Source of the DNA: Methylotetracoccus oryzae
GTDB lineage: Bacteria; Pseudomonadota; Gammaproteobacteria; Methylococcales; Methylococcaceae
Assembly (NCBI RefSeq): GCF_006175985.1
Contig: NZ_SRSH01000015.1
Location: forward strand, 62,001-126,000
Length of the DNA: 64,000 nucleotides
Reading direction: 5' to 3'
Part shown: one piece after another, positions 8,179-18,437 of the stretch
Position numbering within the stretch: the first letter of the stretch is position 1
Layout: each line of letters starts with the position of its first letter
Made by a program: the position numbers and the translations under genes
Notes under the pieces: generated by a model
What the model saw: only the letters and a program-made list of their open reading frames with translations
Database searches by the model: none
Told to the model about the DNA's origin: nothing

Positions 8179-9063
8179 TCACGGTGCACGGGGTCGGAAT
8201 ATCCGGTGCAGTGGTCGGGTGCCGGGATCGATGATCAGGATCTCCCGCACGTTATCACCGATCATGCGCGAAATGTCGTCCGTCGGCAGGTCGTTGGCAT
8301 CGTCGCCAAAGGGGTTCTCGATTTCCTCGGCGATCAGTTCCAGGCTGCCGAGCACATACAGCATGAACGTGCTGAGCAGGATCGACCAGTAGCCGAATAC
8401 GGGTGCGAAACAGAACGGCATCGTGATGGTATAGACAAAGACGAACTTTTTGATGAAAAGGCTGTAGGAATAGGGGATGGGTGTCTTCTTGATCCGTTCG
8501 CAGGCACCGCAGATGTCGGCCAGATTCGAGAGGCCCGGGTTGAGATTGCGGTAGTGAGTGTCGGTCAGGTCACCGGCGCGGTACAGACGGTCCAGTTCGG
8601 CGAACAACTCGGCCGAAACGCGGTTCGGACCATGAGCGATCCCGGCGCAAATGCCGGGTGTCGGGCCATAGAGCAGGTGTTCCCGCAGCGTCCCGGCGAA
8701 TTGCCCAATCAGGGCCGCAAAGCTCGGACGGCTCGGGTGTGTCTCCGGCAGGTATGCGTGCAGCTTCAGCGCGAGGTCGCGGGAGGTGTTGACGAGTTGG
8801 CCCCATAGCCTGCGGCCCTCCCACCAGCGCTCGTAAGCGGTGTTGGTCCGAAACACGAGCAACAGCGAGATGATGAAGCCGAGCAGTGAATGCACCAGGC
8901 TCGTGCCCTGCAGCGTGTTTCCGAAGAAGCGATGCTCGAGGTAGGCGATCAAGGCATTGAACAGCGCCACGGAGAGCATCGCCGGTAGCAGCCGGCGAAA
9001 GGTGTCGCTCTTGTGAAACTGGAAAATGAGTCCCCACCAGGACTTGGGATCGTAGGTAACCAT
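8179..9063 (-). CDS. Bestrophin-family (YneE) anion channel
   Basis: The 294-residue membrane protein begins MVTYDPKSWWGLIFQFHKSD, a hallmark of bacterial bestrophins. It continues with a membrane helix, then SLLLVFRTNTAYERWWEGR, the highly conserved FRTNxxYxRWxEGR stretch of the family. Two further hydrophobic helices lie around residues 195-240. Bacterial homologues form pentameric channels in the inner membrane; ion selectivity cannot be assigned by eye. It lies upstream of the DUF2058 gene on the same strand with a 55-base gap. Confidence 0.9.
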   Translation of the reverse strand: MVTYDPKSWWGLIFQFHKSDTFRRLLPAMLSVALFNALIAYLEHRFFGNTLQGTSLVHSLLGFIISLLLVFRTNTAYERWWEGRRLWGQLVNTSRDLALKLHAYLPETHPSRPSFAALIGQFAGTLREHLLYGPTPGICAGIAHGPNRVSAELFAELDRLYRAGDLTDTHYRNLNPGLSNLADICGACERIKKTPIPYSYSLFIKKFVFVYTITMPFCFAPVFGYWSILLSTFMLYVLGSLELIAEEIENPFGDDANDLPTDDISRMIGDNVREILIIDPGTRPLHRIFRPRAP

Positions 9064-9149
9064 GCTGTGCGCTGGGGTGAAGTTCTGCTGAGCTCATCGC
9101 GGCCGCGCCTACCCGTGATCATACGGCAGGCTCGCCGTTTTGCCACCCG

Positions 9150-11420
9150 TCAGTGCCGGCTTCCCGTGTCCCCGGCAGCGCCCTGATCCGGTTGTTCGTC
9201 CGGGTCGGGGTTGCCGTTGACCCTGGCCGCGTTGGCGAGCGGCCGGACGGAGAACTCGACCGCATCGATGACCGTGCCGTGCGCGTCGACCAGCGTCAGA
9301 CGGTGTCGTCCGGGCACCGGTCGCCAGGGATGGTGAATCGTTGCCGACCCGAGCGCGGTTCCGTCGAGTTGCAGTTCCGACCCGGGTGGCGGTGCCGCTG
9401 CCGTCATGATCACGGCCTGATGAGCCTCCGGGATGTCGGGGTCGAGCGCGATCACGATGCCCTGCGGTGGCGAAAGGATGCGTGGGCCACGCGTCGCGGG
9501 GTCATTCAGCACGACCTCGCCGACTTCGGTCCCGGTCAGGAACCACTCCCGCCGCGGTGATTCCAGCGGCGGGAGAAAGACGATCTCGCGGCTCACGACG
9601 CTCGAGGGCGGGGCTTCCGGGCGCGCCGCGCCGGGCGCCTGCGCATGCAGGCTGTCCATGATCGTCCGCCAGACCGGCGCCGCGCCGGTGATGCCGGACA
9701 CGTCGTGCATCGCGTCGCCCTCGAAGTTGCCGACCCAGACCCCGACCGTGTAGCGGCGGCTGAAGCCGATGCACCAGTTGTCGCGCATGTCCTTGCTGGT
9801 GCCGGTCTTGACGGCGGACCAATAGCGGGTCGACAGGGGACTGTCGAGCCCGAAGGTGATCGCGCGGCTGGCGCGGTCGGCGAGGACATCGGCGACCACC
9901 CAGGCCGCCGCGGCGTCGACCGCGGGCCGAACCGTTGGGAATGGCGTGTCGAGCCGCAGGCGAAGCGCGCCGCTGCGGCCGCCGTTGGCCAGCGCACGAT
10001 ACGCCGCAACCTGCTCCAGCAGGCTGACCTCCGCCGATCCGAGCGCAAGCGAGTAGCCGTAGTACTCACCGTCCCGGTCGATGCCCGCGTACCCCAGCGC
10101 CTGGAGATAGTCACGAAACGGCGTGACGCCGACCAGGGCCAGCGCGCGCACCGCCGGAACATTCAGCGATCCGGCCAGCGCGGTGCGCACGCTGACCATA
10201 CCCTTGAAGTCGCGGTCATAGTTCTGCGGGATGTACAGCCCGCTCGGCGTTTCCAGGTTGACCGGGGAGTCGTTCAGCAGCGAGGCGGCCGTCAGATGGC
10301 GCCGTTCCAGGGCCAGAGCATAGAGGAACGGTTTCAGGGTCGAGCCCGCCTGTCGCGGCGCGCGCGCGCCGTCGACCGCCGGGGAACGGGAATAGGGACC
10401 GCCGGAGGCCACGTAGGCCAGCACGTCGCCGCTGGCATTGTCGGCCACGACGACCGCACCGTCGCGCACGTTCCGGTCGATCAGGGCGCGCAATTGTTCC
10501 GTGAGCGCGTCGATGGCCAGACGCTGCAACCCTGCGTCCAGCGACGTCGTCACGGTTTCGCCCGGCGCGCGGAGCAGTTGCTGCGCCAGTTGCGGGGCGA
10601 GGTTCGCGGCGGTCGCGACGGCCGGCGGCCGGGCCAGGCGTGCCGCCAAGGCCTGAAGCTCGTGGCAGTCGGCCGAGGAGTTTCCGGCTGCCGCCAGCGC
10701 ACAGGCGCGTCCGCTGACATCGCCGGGTTCCGCATTCGGCGCCGGCAGCAGTGCGGCCAACAGCAGAGCTTCGTGGTCGTTCAGGCCGGCGGGCTCCTTG
10801 CCGAACCAGCCCCGCGCCGCCGTTCCGATGCCCTGGAGTTCCCCGCGAAACACGGCCAGATTCAGATATGCCTCGAGGATCTCGTCCTTGCGCCAGGTTT
10901 CCTCGAGGCGCAGCGCGGCGCGCATCTGGGCCAGCTTCTCCGGAATGCCGCGGTGTCCTGGTTTGGCGATGCCATCGCGTTCCAGCAGCGCGGCGAGTTG
11001 CATCGACAGCGTGCTGGCGCCGCGTCGCCGGCCGGTGACGAGCCGATCCCAGGTTGCCGCGGCCACCGCGCGCCAGTCCACGCCCGAGTGACGGTAGAAA
11101 CGCCTGTCCTCCGCCTGGATGACCGCGCGGATCAGGGCCGGTGACATATTGTCCAGCGTGGTCCAGGCGAGGCGCCGGACATTCCGGTCCATGCGCCGTT
11201 CGTGCAGCACCTCGCCATGGCGATCCAGCAGCCACGCTTCCGATGACCGCCAGGCGGCATGGACCTCGGCTGGCGTCGGCAACGCCGCGGAGCCGGCTCT
11301 GGCGCCGGAAACCGCCAGCAGGATGGCCGCAACCCAGGCCATCGACCGCAGTCCGTGCGACCGGCAGTCGCGTGGCCGGCGCGGAGCGACAGGCGCAGAG
11401 GTTTCTTGGCGGGTGGGCAT
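9150..11420 (-). CDS. pbpC: Penicillin-binding protein 1C
   Basis: The 756-residue bifunctional peptidoglycan synthase has an N-terminal membrane anchor (MAWVAAILLAVSG region). The glycosyltransferase domain shows EDRRFYRHSGVDW and RRGASTLSMQLA. The transpeptidase domain has STLK as the SxxK motif, SLN as SxN and KTGTSKDMRDNW as KTG. A C-terminal immunoglobulin-like BiPBP_C domain follows, as in PBP1C. The start at 11420 (MPTRQETS) was chosen over one 32 codons earlier. PbpC is often paired with an alpha-2-macroglobulin gene; none is adjacent here. It acts in the periplasm on lipid II and glycan strands. Confidence 0.92.
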   Translation of the reverse strand: MPTRQETSAPVAPRRPRDCRSHGLRSMAWVAAILLAVSGARAGSAALPTPAEVHAAWRSSEAWLLDRHGEVLHERRMDRNVRRLAWTTLDNMSPALIRAVIQAEDRRFYRHSGVDWRAVAAATWDRLVTGRRRGASTLSMQLAALLERDGIAKPGHRGIPEKLAQMRAALRLEETWRKDEILEAYLNLAVFRGELQGIGTAARGWFGKEPAGLNDHEALLLAALLPAPNAEPGDVSGRACALAAAGNSSADCHELQALAARLARPPAVATAANLAPQLAQQLLRAPGETVTTSLDAGLQRLAIDALTEQLRALIDRNVRDGAVVVADNASGDVLAYVASGGPYSRSPAVDGARAPRQAGSTLKPFLYALALERRHLTAASLLNDSPVNLETPSGLYIPQNYDRDFKGMVSVRTALAGSLNVPAVRALALVGVTPFRDYLQALGYAGIDRDGEYYGYSLALGSAEVSLLEQVAAYRALANGGRSGALRLRLDTPFPTVRPAVDAAAAWVVADVLADRASRAITFGLDSPLSTRYWSAVKTGTSKDMRDNWCIGFSRRYTVGVWVGNFEGDAMHDVSGITGAAPVWRTIMDSLHAQAPGAARPEAPPSSVVSREIVFLPPLESPRREWFLTGTEVGEVVLNDPATRGPRILSPPQGIVIALDPDIPEAHQAVIMTAAAPPPGSELQLDGTALGSATIHHPWRPVPGRHRLTLVDAHGTVIDAVEFSVRPLANAARVNGNPDPDEQPDQGAAGDTGSRH

Positions 11421-11565
11421 AAGGTCGGACGCGGGAGTTAAGGTGCCACGATGGCCGGCCAGGCCACTGTGGCATGGTGACATCGACAGGGTCCGCCGCC
11501 AAGGCGGCAGTGGCAATCCGCCGGGTTTCGTCTCTCGCGCCAGCCGGTCGGCGTATTTCGTTCGG

Positions 11566-11595
11566 TTTACCGCGGCGTACGATTGCCGCTATGCT
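11566..11595 (+). promoter_or_regulatory. Candidate promoter for the carboxylesterase gene
   Basis: TTTACC (4/6 to the -35 consensus) is followed by an 18-base spacer and TATGCT (4/6 to the -10 consensus). Transcription would start around 11602, just before the stem-loop at 11611, and run to the ATG at 11722. The match is moderate only. Confidence 0.3.
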
Positions 11596-11610
11596 GGCTG
11601 CCTTGGCCAT

Positions 11611-11636
11611 GCCTGGCCGCGGTATTGCGGCCAGGC
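11611..11636 (+). other. Perfect 10-base inverted repeat (leader stem-loop)
   Basis: GCCTGGCCGC pairs exactly with GCGGCCAGGC across a six-base loop GGTATT. It is not followed by a T run, so it does not look like an intrinsic terminator. It falls within the predicted 5' leader of the downstream esterase gene, 85 bases before its ATG. A role in RNA structure or as a protein-binding dyad are both possible. Confidence 0.5.
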
Positions 11637-11721
11637 TGCTCCAGCCACATCGATCACCACCTTAGGTCCCGGCCCCGAGTGAGTGCCCCGCGCCGTTCAA
11701 CCCGACGATACTAACCTGCCA

Positions 11722-12396
11722 ATGACTGCTGAACTTCTCGATTGCCTGACCGTCGAGTCCGGTGCGCCGCCGGCCGCCAGCGTGATCTGGCTGCACGGCC
11801 TCGGCGCCGATGCGCACGACTTCGAACCCATCGTCCAGGAGCTGCCGTTGTCCCGACTGGGTCCGACCCGCTTCGTGTTTCCGAACGCGCCGCATCGTCC
11901 GGTGACGATCAACGGTGGCTACGTGATGCGAGCCTGGTACGACATCGCCGGTGCCGATCTTGGCCGCAGCGTCGATGTTGCGGGAGTCGAGGCCTCGTGC
12001 CGCGAGGTCGCGCGGCTCGTCGAACGTGAAGTGGCGGCGGGCGTCGCCCCGGAACGCATCATTCTTGCCGGCTTCTCGCAGGGCGGCGTCATCGCCCTCG
12101 AGACAGCGGCTCGCTATCCGGCCCGGTTGGCGGGCGTCATCGCGCTGTCGACCTATCTGGCCCAGCCGGACCAGCTGCCGCTGGCGAACGCGGCGCTGCC
12201 GGTTTTCATGGGACACGGCACCGAGGATCCCATCGTTCCCTTCGCGCTCGGGCAAAACAGCCGGGCCACGCTCGAAAGCCGGGGCTACTCCGTCGCCTGG
12301 CATAGCTACCCGATGCCGCACTCGGTGTGTGCGCGCGAAATCGCCGACATCGGCGCCTGGCTGATTCAACGGCTCGCGCCCCCGGGACCGGCGTGA
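11722..12396 (+). CDS. Carboxylesterase/phospholipase family alpha/beta hydrolase
   Basis: The 224-residue protein belongs to the phospholipase/carboxylesterase (EstB, acyl-protein-thioesterase-like) family. It shows WLHGLGADAHDFEP near the N terminus, nucleophile elbow GFSQGG, acid in GHGTEDPIVPF and His in PMPHSVC. Length matches the ~220-residue norm, with no signal peptide, so it is cytoplasmic. The ATG at 11722 gives the family-like start; an upstream in-frame codon would add 13 odd residues. The usual substrates are short acyl esters or lysophospholipids. Confidence 0.9.
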   Translation: MTAELLDCLTVESGAPPAASVIWLHGLGADAHDFEPIVQELPLSRLGPTRFVFPNAPHRPVTINGGYVMRAWYDIAGADLGRSVDVAGVEASCREVARLVEREVAAGVAPERIILAGFSQGGVIALETAARYPARLAGVIALSTYLAQPDQLPLANAALPVFMGHGTEDPIVPFALGQNSRATLESRGYSVAWHSYPMPHSVCAREIADIGAWLIQRLAPPGPA

Positions 12397-12441
12397 GCCG
12401 GTCGGGCGGACGCTCACGATGCGCTGAACCGCCGGGCCCGG

Positions 12442-12447
12442 CATAAT
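12442..12447 (+). promoter_or_regulatory. Candidate -10 element before moxR
   Basis: CATAAT matches five of six bases of the -10 consensus and lies 31 bases before the moxR ATG. No recognisable -35 hexamer is found at the expected distance, so this is a weak call. Confidence 0.25.
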
Positions 12448-12478
12448 AGGCGGCTACGCCAACCAGTCCATACACTGC

Positions 12479-13489
12479 ATGACCGAGATCGCTACGAACG
12501 ATACGCCGCCGCTCACCGCGGCCCAACGCGAGCTGGCGCGGCTCCGGGACTTCATCGGCACCCGCGTGATTGGGCAGGAGCATCTCGTCGAGAGCATGCT
12601 GATCGCCCTGCTGGCCGACGGCCATATCCTGGTCGAGGGGGCGCCCGGTCTCGCGAAGACGCGCGCGATCAACGTGCTGGGCGCCGGCATCCAGGCGGAT
12701 TTTCATCGCGTGCAGTTCACGCCCGATCTGCTCCCGGCCGACCTGACCGGTACCGAGGTCTACCGTCCGCAGGACGGTTCGTTCCGCTTCGAGCCCGGGC
12801 CGTTGTTCCACAACCTGGTACTGGCCGACGAGATCAACCGCTCGCCGGCCAAGGTGCAGTCGGCGCTGCTCGAGGCGATGGCCGAACGTCAGGTCACGGT
12901 GGGCCGCAAGACTTACCCGCTGCCCGAGCTGTTCATGGTGATGGCCACACAGAATCCGATCGAGCAGGAAGGTACCTACCCGCTGCCTGAGGCCCAGCTC
13001 GACCGCTTCCTGCTGTACGTCCGGATCGGCTACCCGGAGGCCCAGCACGAGCGGAAGATCCTCGATCTGGTGCGGCGTGAGGCGCGTTCACCGGCCGGCG
13101 TGTCCGCCGGGAGCGCCCCATTCCAGACGCTGACGCAGAATGTGCTGTTCGATGCCCGACGCGAGGTACTCGATCTGTACATGGCGGAGCCCCTGGGCGA
13201 ATACCTGCTGCAGCTAGTGTTGGCGACCCGGAATGCGGCCGCCTACAGCAGCGATATCCCGCGCTGGCTGCAATACGGAGCGAGTCCGCGCGCGACCATC
13301 GCGCTCGACCGCTGCGCGCGCGCTCGGGCCTGGTTGCGCGGCCGGAACTATGTGATTCCCGACGATATCCAGGCCCTGGCGCCGGATATCCTGCGGCACC
13401 GGCTGATCCTCAGCTACGAGGCCGAAGCCGAGGGCATCACGACCGACAAGGTGATCGAAGAGTTGCTGCGGCTGGTCGCGGTGCCCTGA
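12479..13489 (+). CDS. MoxR-family AAA+ ATPase
   Basis: The 336-residue protein has the MoxR layout: Walker A in [12 protein letters not shown], then [16 protein letters not shown], Walker B in [20 protein letters not shown], sensor 1 in [20 protein letters not shown] and a C-terminal lid domain. MoxR ATPases act as chaperones that assemble or activate protein complexes together with von Willebrand A (DUF58/CoxE) partners. Such partners usually follow directly, but here the next gene is pyrE, so this copy is an orphan within the window. Confidence 0.92.
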   Translation: MTEIATNDTPPLTAAQRELARLRDFIGTRVIGQEHLVESMLIALLADGHILVEGAPGLAKTRAINVLGAGIQADFHRVQFTPDLLPADLTGTEVYRPQDGSFRFEPGPLFHNLVLADEINRSPAKVQSALLEAMAERQVTVGRKTYPLPELFMVMATQNPIEQEGTYPLPEAQLDRFLLYVRIGYPEAQHERKILDLVRREARSPAGVSAGSAPFQTLTQNVLFDARREVLDLYMAEPLGEYLLQLVLATRNAAAYSSDIPRWLQYGASPRATIALDRCARARAWLRGRNYVIPDDIQALAPDILRHRLILSYEAEAEGITTDKVIEELLRLVAVP

Positions 13490-13547
13490 AGCAGGCACCG
13501 CATCACGGGGCCGGCCATCGCCCGTGTCACGACAGAAGAGGACCGAC

Positions 13548-14189
13548 GTGCAAGCCTTTCAGCATGAATTCATTGAATACGCCCTGGGTTGCCAGGTCCT
13601 GCGCTTCGGCGATTTCACGCTGAAGTCCGGTCGCCGGAGCCCGTACTTCTTCAATACCGGACTGTTCGACAGCGGGGCACGCCTCGGTCGTCTGGGCCGG
13701 TTCTACGCGCAGACAGTCCAGCACCACGGACTGTCCGCCGACGTGATCTACGGGCCGGCCTACAAAGGCATACCGCTGGCCTGCGCAACGGCGATCGCGC
13801 TGGCGGACGAGACCGGGCGCGAGATTCCGTTTGCCTTCAATCGCAAGGAGGCGAAAGATCATGGCGAAGGCGGGGTACTGGTCGGCGCGCCGCTGGCAGG
13901 CCGCGTGTTGATCATCGACGACGTGATCACGGCGGGCACCTCCGTCCGCGAATCGGTGGACATCATCCGCGGCGCCGGGGCCGAGGCCACCGGCGTGCTG
14001 ATCGCGCTGGACCGTCAGGAAAAAGGACAGGGCGACCTGACCGCGGTGCAGGAAGTCGAGAAGACGTTCGGTTTGCGCGTCTATCCGATCATCACGCTGG
14101 AACACATCGTCGCGTATCTCGAACAAGCCGGCCGTCAAGCCGAACTGACCCGAATTCTGGCATACCGTTCGCAGCACGCTGCGGGCTGA
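13548..14189 (+). CDS. pyrE: Orotate phosphoribosyltransferase
   Basis: PyrE converts orotate and PRPP to OMP in pyrimidine synthesis. The 213-residue protein matches E. coli PyrE from the start ([12 protein letters not shown]), with [18 protein letters not shown], the substrate loop [10 protein letters not shown] and the PRPP-binding motif [13 protein letters not shown]. The GTG at 13548 was chosen because it gives the family N terminus and has GAGGA five bases upstream; an earlier GTG in frame adds eight residues. The gene converges with argB; 40 bases separate the stops. Confidence 0.95.
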   Translation: MQAFQHEFIEYALGCQVLRFGDFTLKSGRRSPYFFNTGLFDSGARLGRLGRFYAQTVQHHGLSADVIYGPAYKGIPLACATAIALADETGREIPFAFNRKEAKDHGEGGVLVGAPLAGRVLIIDDVITAGTSVRESVDIIRGAGAEATGVLIALDRQEKGQGDLTAVQEVEKTFGLRVYPIITLEHIVAYLEQAGRQAELTRILAYRSQHAAG

Positions 14190-14229
14190 CGCGTAAGCGG
14201 GCGGATCGAGCCTGCCCGCGTCGCTGCCG

Positions 14230-15567
<1,338 letters not shown>

Positions 15568-16662
15568 ATGAAGATTTTACATGTCGAAGGAGGCCGCAAC
15601 TTCTATGGCGGAGCGCAGCAGCTGCTCTACCTGTTGAAAGGCTTGTCGGCGCGGGGCCTAGAGAACGCGCTGGTCTGCCCGCTCGGTTGCGAGTTGGGGC
15701 TCCGGGCGGCGCCGTTCGCCGCGGTACATGAGCTGCCGATGGGAGGCGACCTGGATGTGCGCCTGATTGCGCGCCTCGGCCGGGTCATACGTTCGGTCGG
15801 ACCCGATCTGGTCCACCTGCACAGCCGCATCGGGGCCGACGTCATGGGCGGACTCGCTGCCCGGCTGGCCGGGGTGCCGGTGGTCCACTCCCGTCGTGTC
15901 GACAATCCGGAGCACCCGCTCGTCGTCGCGCTGAAATACCGGCTGTTCGACCGCGTCATCGCGATTTCGGAAGAGATCGGCCGGGTGAAGCGAGCCGAGG
16001 GGTTACCTGCGGCGAAGCTGCGGTGCGTGCACAGTGCAGTTGATCCCACGCCCTATCTCGCGCGACCGGAGCGGGACTGGCTGTGTTCGGAGTTCGGCCT
16101 GCCTCTGGAAGGGCCGATCCTCGCGGTCGTTGCGCAGCTGATCGGGCGGAAGGGGCACCGCTACCTGTTGCAGGCGCTGCCGCCCCTGGTTGCGCGCTTC
16201 CCGCAGCTCTCCGCGCTGTTCTTCGGCAAGGGTGCACTGGAGCAGGAATTGCGGCAGCTTGCGGCGCGGGCCGGTGTTGCCGAACGGGTGCACTTTGCCG
16301 GTTTCCGTAGCGATCTGCCGCGCATTCTGCCCTGCCTGGACCTGCTGGTTCACCCGGCGCTCGCGGAGGGTCTGGGTGTCTCGTTGCTGCAGGGCGCCAG
16401 CGCCGGCGTTCCTATCGTGGCGTTTCGCGCCGGCGGGGTGCCCGAAGTCGTGCACGACGGCGTGAACGGCCTGCTGGTCGAGCCGGGGGACGTCGATGGC
16501 CTCGTGCAGGCGATCGAGGCCATCCTGGGGGATCCGGCCCGGGCGAGCGCGATGGGGCGCGCGGGCCGTTCCCTGGTCCAGCGGGAGTTTTCGGTCGATC
16601 GGATGGTCGAGGGAAATCTCGCGGTCTATCGCGAACTGCTGGCCGAGCGCGGCAGGCTGTGA
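15568..16662 (+). CDS. Glycosyltransferase family 4
   Basis: The 364-residue GT-B protein opens MKILHVEGGRNFYGGAQQLL, a GT4-type N terminus with an acceptor-side Gly-rich loop. The C-terminal half contains VAQLIGRKGHRYLLQA, VHFAGFRSDLPRILPCLDLL and the donor-binding E-x7-E region HPALAEGLGVSLLQGASAGVPIV. There is no signal peptide or membrane helix, so it acts at the cytoplasmic face of the membrane. It may work in lipopolysaccharide or surface-polysaccharide assembly, but it is separated from the main glycan cluster by 6 kb. The substrate is unknown. Confidence 0.88.
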   Translation: MKILHVEGGRNFYGGAQQLLYLLKGLSARGLENALVCPLGCELGLRAAPFAAVHELPMGGDLDVRLIARLGRVIRSVGPDLVHLHSRIGADVMGGLAARLAGVPVVHSRRVDNPEHPLVVALKYRLFDRVIAISEEIGRVKRAEGLPAAKLRCVHSAVDPTPYLARPERDWLCSEFGLPLEGPILAVVAQLIGRKGHRYLLQALPPLVARFPQLSALFFGKGALEQELRQLAARAGVAERVHFAGFRSDLPRILPCLDLLVHPALAEGLGVSLLQGASAGVPIVAFRAGGVPEVVHDGVNGLLVEPGDVDGLVQAIEAILGDPARASAMGRAGRSLVQREFSVDRMVEGNLAVYRELLAERGRL

Positions 16663-16701
16663 GGCATCCGGCGTGGCGCGTAGGCAGTCGGCCGTGCGTT
16701 C

Positions 16702-16710
16702 TGCTATAAA
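16702..16710 (+). promoter_or_regulatory. Extended -10 promoter of thyX
   Basis: TGCTATAAA forms an extended -10 element (TGn followed by TATAAA, 5/6 to consensus). Transcription would begin near 16717, giving a leader of about 36 bases. Extended -10 promoters need little or no -35 element, which fits the absence of one here. Confidence 0.45.
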
Positions 16711-16752
16711 GGCGCGGCGCACCCCTGTACCGCGCTGCGACGCGAGACCGAC

Positions 16753-17457
16753 ATGATGACATTCGATCCCTTAGGCGATGGCATTTCCCGTGTGGAGCAT
16801 CTCGACCACATGGGCGACGATCTGCGCGTGGTCAACGCGGCGCGGATCAGCTTCGATCGAGAGAGCCACCTCGAATGCGATGACACCGGCCAGTGGCTGC
16901 AGGATCAGGATGAGAAGCTGATCGGTTTCCTGGCCGAGAACGAGCACGTGAGTCCGTTCTTTCATCCGCAGATTTGCCTGCGCATCACGATGCCTTCCTT
17001 CCTGGCGCATCAATGGTGGCGTTCGACCGTTGGCGTGTCCCGCTCGGAAGTCTACCGGCGCTACGTCGTCGCGGAACCGCAATGCTACCAGCCTCCGCAC
17101 TGGCGTCTGCGCGCGCAGCAACCCAAGGCGGGCAGCGGCACCGGAGAACTTGGTGCGGAGCGGCAGGCCGCCCTGTCGGTCGAGGTCGAACGCCTGTATC
17201 GGGACATCAGGACGCTGTACGGTCAGATGATTCAGGAAGGCGTCGCGCCCGAACTGGCGCAGGCCGTTTTGCCTCAGGCCACCTACACGCGCTGGATCGA
17301 GACCGGCAGCCTGCATTATTTCGTTCGTGCCTGCGGCTTGCACACGGGGCCGATGGCCCAGCGCGAACTGAGGCTTTATGCCGAGGCCGTCAGCGAGATC
17401 GTCGGCGGCCTGTTCCCGGTCTCGTGGAAGGCCCTGACCCGTCACACGGCAGCGTGA
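16753..17457 (+). CDS. thyX: Flavin-dependent thymidylate synthase, divergent motif
   Basis: This 234-residue protein is a ThyX-type enzyme, which makes dTMP from dUMP using methylene-tetrahydrofolate, FAD and NADPH. Supporting segments are VVNAARISF, EHVSPFFHPQICLRI and the C-terminal ETGSLHYFVRACGL with RELRLYAEAV. The signature that normally reads RHRxxSxNExSxRY is altered: residues 86-104 contain HQWWRSTVGV then SRSEVYRRY, so the RHR triplet is RST and one residue is inserted. From memory, such variants occur in some phage and bacterial ThyX enzymes. A -10 promoter lies just upstream. Whether thyA also exists cannot be seen here. Confidence 0.85.
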   Translation: MMTFDPLGDGISRVEHLDHMGDDLRVVNAARISFDRESHLECDDTGQWLQDQDEKLIGFLAENEHVSPFFHPQICLRITMPSFLAHQWWRSTVGVSRSEVYRRYVVAEPQCYQPPHWRLRAQQPKAGSGTGELGAERQAALSVEVERLYRDIRTLYGQMIQEGVAPELAQAVLPQATYTRWIETGSLHYFVRACGLHTGPMAQRELRLYAEAVSEIVGGLFPVSWKALTRHTAA

Positions 17458-17568
17458 AAAGTCGGTGCACGGAGCCGACGAAGCGGCAAGCCCTCTGCCC
17501 CATCCCCTTGCTCCGACGCGTTGCGGCGGGTCTGAGCAGGACGACGTCGCCCGCGCGGAGCCGCGCGG

Positions 17569-18378
17569 ATGAGCACGAATCCGACGATTGCGAGCATTTT
17601 CGCGGCTGCCGCCGTCGATCCCGATCGGCTCGCAGCGGCGGAATCACTGCCCGAGCCGCGCAGTCGTTACCTCATCGCGATGACGCCGCGTTCCGGAAGC
17701 AGCTGGCTTTGCGCCGCCCTGAAGGCGACGCGTCGGTTCGGCCGGCCGGACGAAGCGCTCAACGCAGCGGACATTCCCAACGTCCTGAAGTGGGTTCCGG
17801 GCGCTACACCCGAGGCCTATCTCCGCAATGTCACCCGTGCCTGGAGCAGCCGCAATCGGGTGTCGGGCCTGAAGGTCAGCTGGTTCCAGTTCAGGGACTT
17901 CGAGGCGGCCATGCAGGATCGCTCCTACCTTGCCGGATTCCGCTGGATCTATCTCACGCGTCGTGACCTGGCGGCGCAGGCGGTATCGCTCTACAAGGCG
18001 GTCGAGACCTCCGTCTGGCATACGAACGTCAGCCACGCCGACGCGGCGCTAAGAAAGCTGGAAGCGCTGGAGTACCGCTACGAGGCCATCGCCGAGTGGT
18101 ACCGGCACATCGTGGAACAGGAGCGTGGCTGGCAGGCCTACTTCTTCCGGAGACGCATCTTCCCGCTCTGCCTCAGTTACGAGGACGTCGAATACGACCT
18201 GCCGGGGGCGGTGAAGCGTATCGCCACCTTTGTCGGTGTCAAACCGGACAACGTGTCGCTTCCGGCCGAGCCGACCGTCTTCCGCAAGGTCAGCGATGAG
18301 CGCAATGGCGAGTGGGCGAGGCGCCTGTTGCTCGATCTGCAACGCGACGCCGATTCCCGGCGCCAGCCTGCTCGATAA
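17569..18378 (+). CDS. Stf0-like sulfotransferase
   Basis: The 269-residue protein has the PAPS-binding 5' phosphosulfate loop as MTPRSGSSWLCAAL (about residues 38-51) and the 3' phosphate region as RWIYLTRRDLAAQAVSLYKA. This RSGS loop and the LTRRD segment match the Stf0 family, first known from mycobacterial trehalose 2-sulfotransferase. The acceptor is unknown; a sugar or glycolipid is likely given the glycosyltransferases nearby. A perfect seven-base hairpin (17552-17567) ends one base before the ATG and could cover the ribosome site. No Shine-Dalgarno sequence is visible, so the start is moderately secure. Confidence 0.82.
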   Translation: MSTNPTIASIFAAAAVDPDRLAAAESLPEPRSRYLIAMTPRSGSSWLCAALKATRRFGRPDEALNAADIPNVLKWVPGATPEAYLRNVTRAWSSRNRVSGLKVSWFQFRDFEAAMQDRSYLAGFRWIYLTRRDLAAQAVSLYKAVETSVWHTNVSHADAALRKLEALEYRYEAIAEWYRHIVEQERGWQAYFFRRRIFPLCLSYEDVEYDLPGAVKRIATFVGVKPDNVSLPAEPTVFRKVSDERNGEWARRLLLDLQRDADSRRQPAR

Positions 18379-18437
18379 ATGCGGCGTCTAATGCTGCCCT
18401 GTGCGTGCGTCGGCCTGGGGAGCGTCGCCGAACGCAG

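Larger units (their letters stand above)
11421..11721. other. Divergent intergenic region between pbpC and the carboxylesterase gene
   Basis: This 301-base gap separates pbpC (minus strand) from the esterase gene (plus strand). I see no gene in it. It holds a candidate plus-strand promoter at 11566-11595 and a perfect 10-base stem-loop at 11611-11636, both listed separately. No clear pbpC promoter could be picked out. Confidence 0.5.
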
